From assembly GCF_014654785.1 (NCBI RefSeq), contig NZ_BNBD01000005.1, forward strand, positions 62,001 through 126,000: a stretch of 64,000 nt of DNA. The letters are read 5' to 3'. The translations under genes and the position numbers were made by a program. Positions 61,969 through 64,000 of the stretch are shown here, in pieces. Below the pieces are notes generated by a model. The model searched no databases, was not told the origin of the DNA, and saw only the letters and a list, made by a program, of their open reading frames with translations. Within the stretch, counting starts at the first letter, position 1; each line of letters starts with the position of its first letter. The stretch comes from Streptomyces mashuensis. Its GTDB lineage: Bacteria; Actinomycetota; Actinomycetes; Streptomycetales; Streptomycetaceae.

Positions 61969-63423
61969 GTGCGGAACGGTATGAAGTTTGACGAACAGGG
62001 CAACTGGAGCGTCGAAGGGGCATGGGGGACCCGGAACTCGGCCGGGCGGAAGCTGGATCTCGCCCGGTGGCAGGCCCGCCTCGACCAGCTCTGCGCCGAG
62101 CACCACGTGCCGGGAGCGTCCTTGGCCGTTCTCGTCGACGGAACCGTCCACGCATGGGCGAGTGGCGTCCTGCACCGCGGCACGGGCGTGGAGACGACGA
62201 CCGACTCGGTCTTCCAGATGGGCTCGATAGCCAAGCTCTACACGGCCACCCTGGTGATGCAGCTCGTCGAGTCCGGCCGGCTCGAACTGGACGCGCCGGT
62301 CACGGACGTGCTGCCGGAGTTCTCGGTCGGTGACCCCGAAACGACCAGGATGATCACCATCCGCCGCCTGCTCAGCCACACGAGCGGGCTCACCTGCGAC
62401 TTCAACCACGACAGCGGGCGCGGCGACGACTGCCTCGCCAAGTACGTCGAGGCCGCGAAGGACGTCGCGCTCGACTGCCCGCCCGGCACCGCGATCTCGT
62501 ACAGCAGCGTCGGCTACAACGTGCTCGGCCGGATCGTCGAGGTGGTGACCGGCACGACGTGGGACGAAGCGCTCAAGGACCTGCTGCTGACCCCGCTCGG
62601 TCTCACGCACACCATGACCCTGCCCGAAGAGGCGCTGCGCTTCCGCGCAGCCATGGGGCACCTGGGCGAGCCGGGCCAGGATCCTGCACCGGCACCGGAG
62701 TGGGACATGATGCCGCGGTCGGCGGGCCCGTACGGCAGGGTCATCGCCACCGCGGGCGACCTCGCCCGGTTCGCACGGATGCACCTGGCCGGCGGTGTGG
62801 CCGAGGACGGCACCCGCGTGCTCTCCGAGGGGACGGTCGCCCTGATGCAGCGCCGGGTGGTGGACTGCCCCGACAAGTGGACGGTCAGCTCGGACGGCTG
62901 GGGCCTGGGCTGGACCCTGTACGACTGGAACGGTGTCGAGGGATACGGTCACGACGGCGCCTCCATCGGGCAGTACGGCTACCTGCGCGTGGTGCCGTCG
63001 GCCGGCGTCGCCGTCGCGCTGCTCACCAACGGCGGCGGTGCGCGCGAGGTGTACGCGGCGCTCTACCGCGAGCTGCTCGCCGATCTGGCGGGGGTGGCCA
63101 TGCCGGAGCCCTTCGCCCCGCCGGCCACGCCGCCCGTGGTGGACTGGGCACCGCTCGTCGGTACGTACCGGCGCGAGGGCGTGGTCATCACGGTGACCGA
63201 GAAGGACGGCGCCGGGCACGCGCTCTACGAATTCGTCGACGGCATGAAGGACTTCTCGAAGCCCCTTGGGATCGACCTGCTGCCGGTCACGGGGACGGCC
63301 TTCGCCGGCACGGGCGTGGGTTCGGCCTTCAGTACGGACTACACGCCGGTGGTCTTCTCCGCCCTGCCCGACGGCACACGCTGCGTCTACATCGGCATGC
63401 GCTGCGCCCCCATGACCGGCTGA
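61969..63423 (+). CDS. Beta-lactamase/esterase-family serine hydrolase
   Basis: 484 residues without a signal peptide. Class C-like fold: Ser86 and Lys89 (GSIAKLYTA), Tyr178 (ISYSSVGYN), LLSHTSGLT, and His328 in place of the KTG Lys (GHDGASIGQYG), which is the esterase/EstB variant. A C-terminal lipocalin-like domain starts near 385 (LVGTYRREGVVITVTE). Probably cytoplasmic and an esterase or peptidase. GTG 61969 has GGGGGAG 6 bases upstream; the long upstream frame is a TetR shadow. Confidence 0.9.
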   Translation: MRNGMKFDEQGNWSVEGAWGTRNSAGRKLDLARWQARLDQLCAEHHVPGASLAVLVDGTVHAWASGVLHRGTGVETTTDSVFQMGSIAKLYTATLVMQLVESGRLELDAPVTDVLPEFSVGDPETTRMITIRRLLSHTSGLTCDFNHDSGRGDDCLAKYVEAAKDVALDCPPGTAISYSSVGYNVLGRIVEVVTGTTWDEALKDLLLTPLGLTHTMTLPEEALRFRAAMGHLGEPGQDPAPAPEWDMMPRSAGPYGRVIATAGDLARFARMHLAGGVAEDGTRVLSEGTVALMQRRVVDCPDKWTVSSDGWGLGWTLYDWNGVEGYGHDGASIGQYGYLRVVPSAGVAVALLTNGGGAREVYAALYRELLADLAGVAMPEPFAPPATPPVVDWAPLVGTYRREGVVITVTEKDGAGHALYEFVDGMKDFSKPLGIDLLPVTGTAFAGTGVGSAFSTDYTPVVFSALPDGTRCVYIGMRCAPMTG

Positions 63424-63450
63424 CCGGCCGCTCGCCGGACGGGGCCGGTC

Positions 63451-64000
63451 TCACTTCCCGTCGCGGTGGAACGTCGACGTCGACCAGGCGTAGCCGAGCA
63501 CCGCGAGGCCCACGCACCAGGCGACCGCGAGCCAGCCGTTGTGGCCGATCCTGGTGCCGAGCAGCAGGCCGCGCAGGGTCTCGATGGCGGGCGTGAACGG
63601 CTGGTACTCGGCGACCGGCCGGAACCAGCCGGGCATGGCATCGACCGGGACGAACGCGCTGGACAGGAGCGGCAGCAGGATCATCGGCAGGGCGTTGTTG
63701 CTCGCGGCCTCCGCGTTCGGGCTGACGAGGCCCATGCCGACCGCTATCCAGGTGAGGGCGGTGGCGAAGAGGACGAGCAGGCCGAACGCCGCGAGCCATT
63801 CGAGGGGGCCGGCGTCCTTGGAGCGGAAGCCGATGGCCACGGCGACGGCGCCCACGAGGACGACGCTCATGACGGACTGGAGCACGCTGCCGACGACGTG
63901 CCCGACGAGCACCGAACCGCGGTGGATCGCCATCGTGCGGAAGCGGGCGACGATGCCTTCGGTCATGTCGTTGGAGACGGACACCGCCGTCCCGACCACG
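63451..64000 (-). CDS. ABC-2 type permease, 5'-truncated by the window edge
   Basis: The last 183 residues are visible: helices near SVVLVGAVAVAIGF, LAAFGLLVLFATALTWIAVG and LAVAWCVGLAVLGYAW, and the typical ABC-2 block MILLPLLSSAFVPVDAMPGW followed by QPFTPAIETLRGLLLG. It resembles DrrB daunorubicin-resistance permeases. The ATPase partner is expected upstream, outside the window. It is convergent with the serine hydrolase. Confidence 0.88.
   Translation of the reverse strand, partial: VVGTAVSVSNDMTEGIVARFRTMAIHRGSVLVGHVVGSVLQSVMSVVLVGAVAVAIGFRSKDAGPLEWLAAFGLLVLFATALTWIAVGMGLVSPNAEAASNNALPMILLPLLSSAFVPVDAMPGWFRPVAEYQPFTPAIETLRGLLLGTRIGHNGWLAVAWCVGLAVLGYAWSTSTFHRDGK

Overview
The window reads as the chromosome of a Streptomyces species. 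GC is very high with strong GC-biased third codon positions, GTG/TTG starts are common, -10 hexamers of the TANNNT type sit just in front of start codons, and a TTA codon is rare enough to stand out. The genes include Streptomyces hallmarks: GlnR, PopR with ClpP3/ClpP4, WhiJ-like XRE/DUF397 clusters, two mycothiol genes (mshA, mshD), phoU-phoR-phoP, carD-ispD-ispF-cysS-rlmB and msiK. From memory, the order follows the S. coelicolor SCO41xx-SCO42xx core region, with inserted accessory blocks.

Layout. 1-8.0 kb: end of a two-gene ABC exporter operon, the nitrogen regulator glnR, a LacI regulator, and a membrane-anchored HtrA-like protease followed by its likely two-component system (arranged like mycobacterial pepD-mprA-mprB). 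8.2-18.8 kb is an accessory block: a WhiJ/AbaA-type cluster (HATPase, XRE-DUF5753, three intact and one broken DUF397 genes), a DHFR-like/TetR pair, membrane and hypothetical genes, a secreted serine hydrolase, an AraC-GyrI regulator, and popR facing clpP3-clpP4. 18.9-28.3 kb: secreted 5'-nucleotidase, mshD, a GntR-ABC operon, and the nudix-CHAD-ppk operon for polyphosphate. 28.5-34.5 kb: methyltransferase, mshA, YbjN protein, MFS transporter, gpmA, a glycosyltransferase and an unlisted 27-residue Cys-rich peptide gene. 34.7-37.7 kb: phoU and divergent phoR-phoP around a PHO box. 37.8-46.7 kb: LpqE-like lipoprotein, carD, ispD-ispF, a PNPOx-like protein, two tandem acyltransferases, cysS and rlmB. 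46.9-52.6 kb: DoxX-type membrane protein, nucleotidyltransferase, a small secreted protein, msiK, tRNA-Thr and an Xaa-Pro peptidase. 52.6-64 kb is again accessory: GNAT, DHA2 efflux pump, thermolysin-like protease, a second GNAT, MT0933-like small protein, a second XRE/DUF397 cluster, a TetR-serine hydrolase pair and a truncated ABC-2 permease.

Functional themes. Phosphate metabolism is concentrated here (phoU/phoRP, ppk, CHAD, 5'-nucleotidase, two PHO-box-like sites), although pstSCAB, which I recall next to ppk in S. coelicolor, is not in the window. Proteolysis appears as a self-limiting PopR-ClpP circuit whose ClpP4 has lost its catalytic His and Asp. Mycothiol genes and a metallothionein-like peptide suggest thiol/metal homeostasis. 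No CRISPR array, rRNA, phage integrase or transposase was seen.
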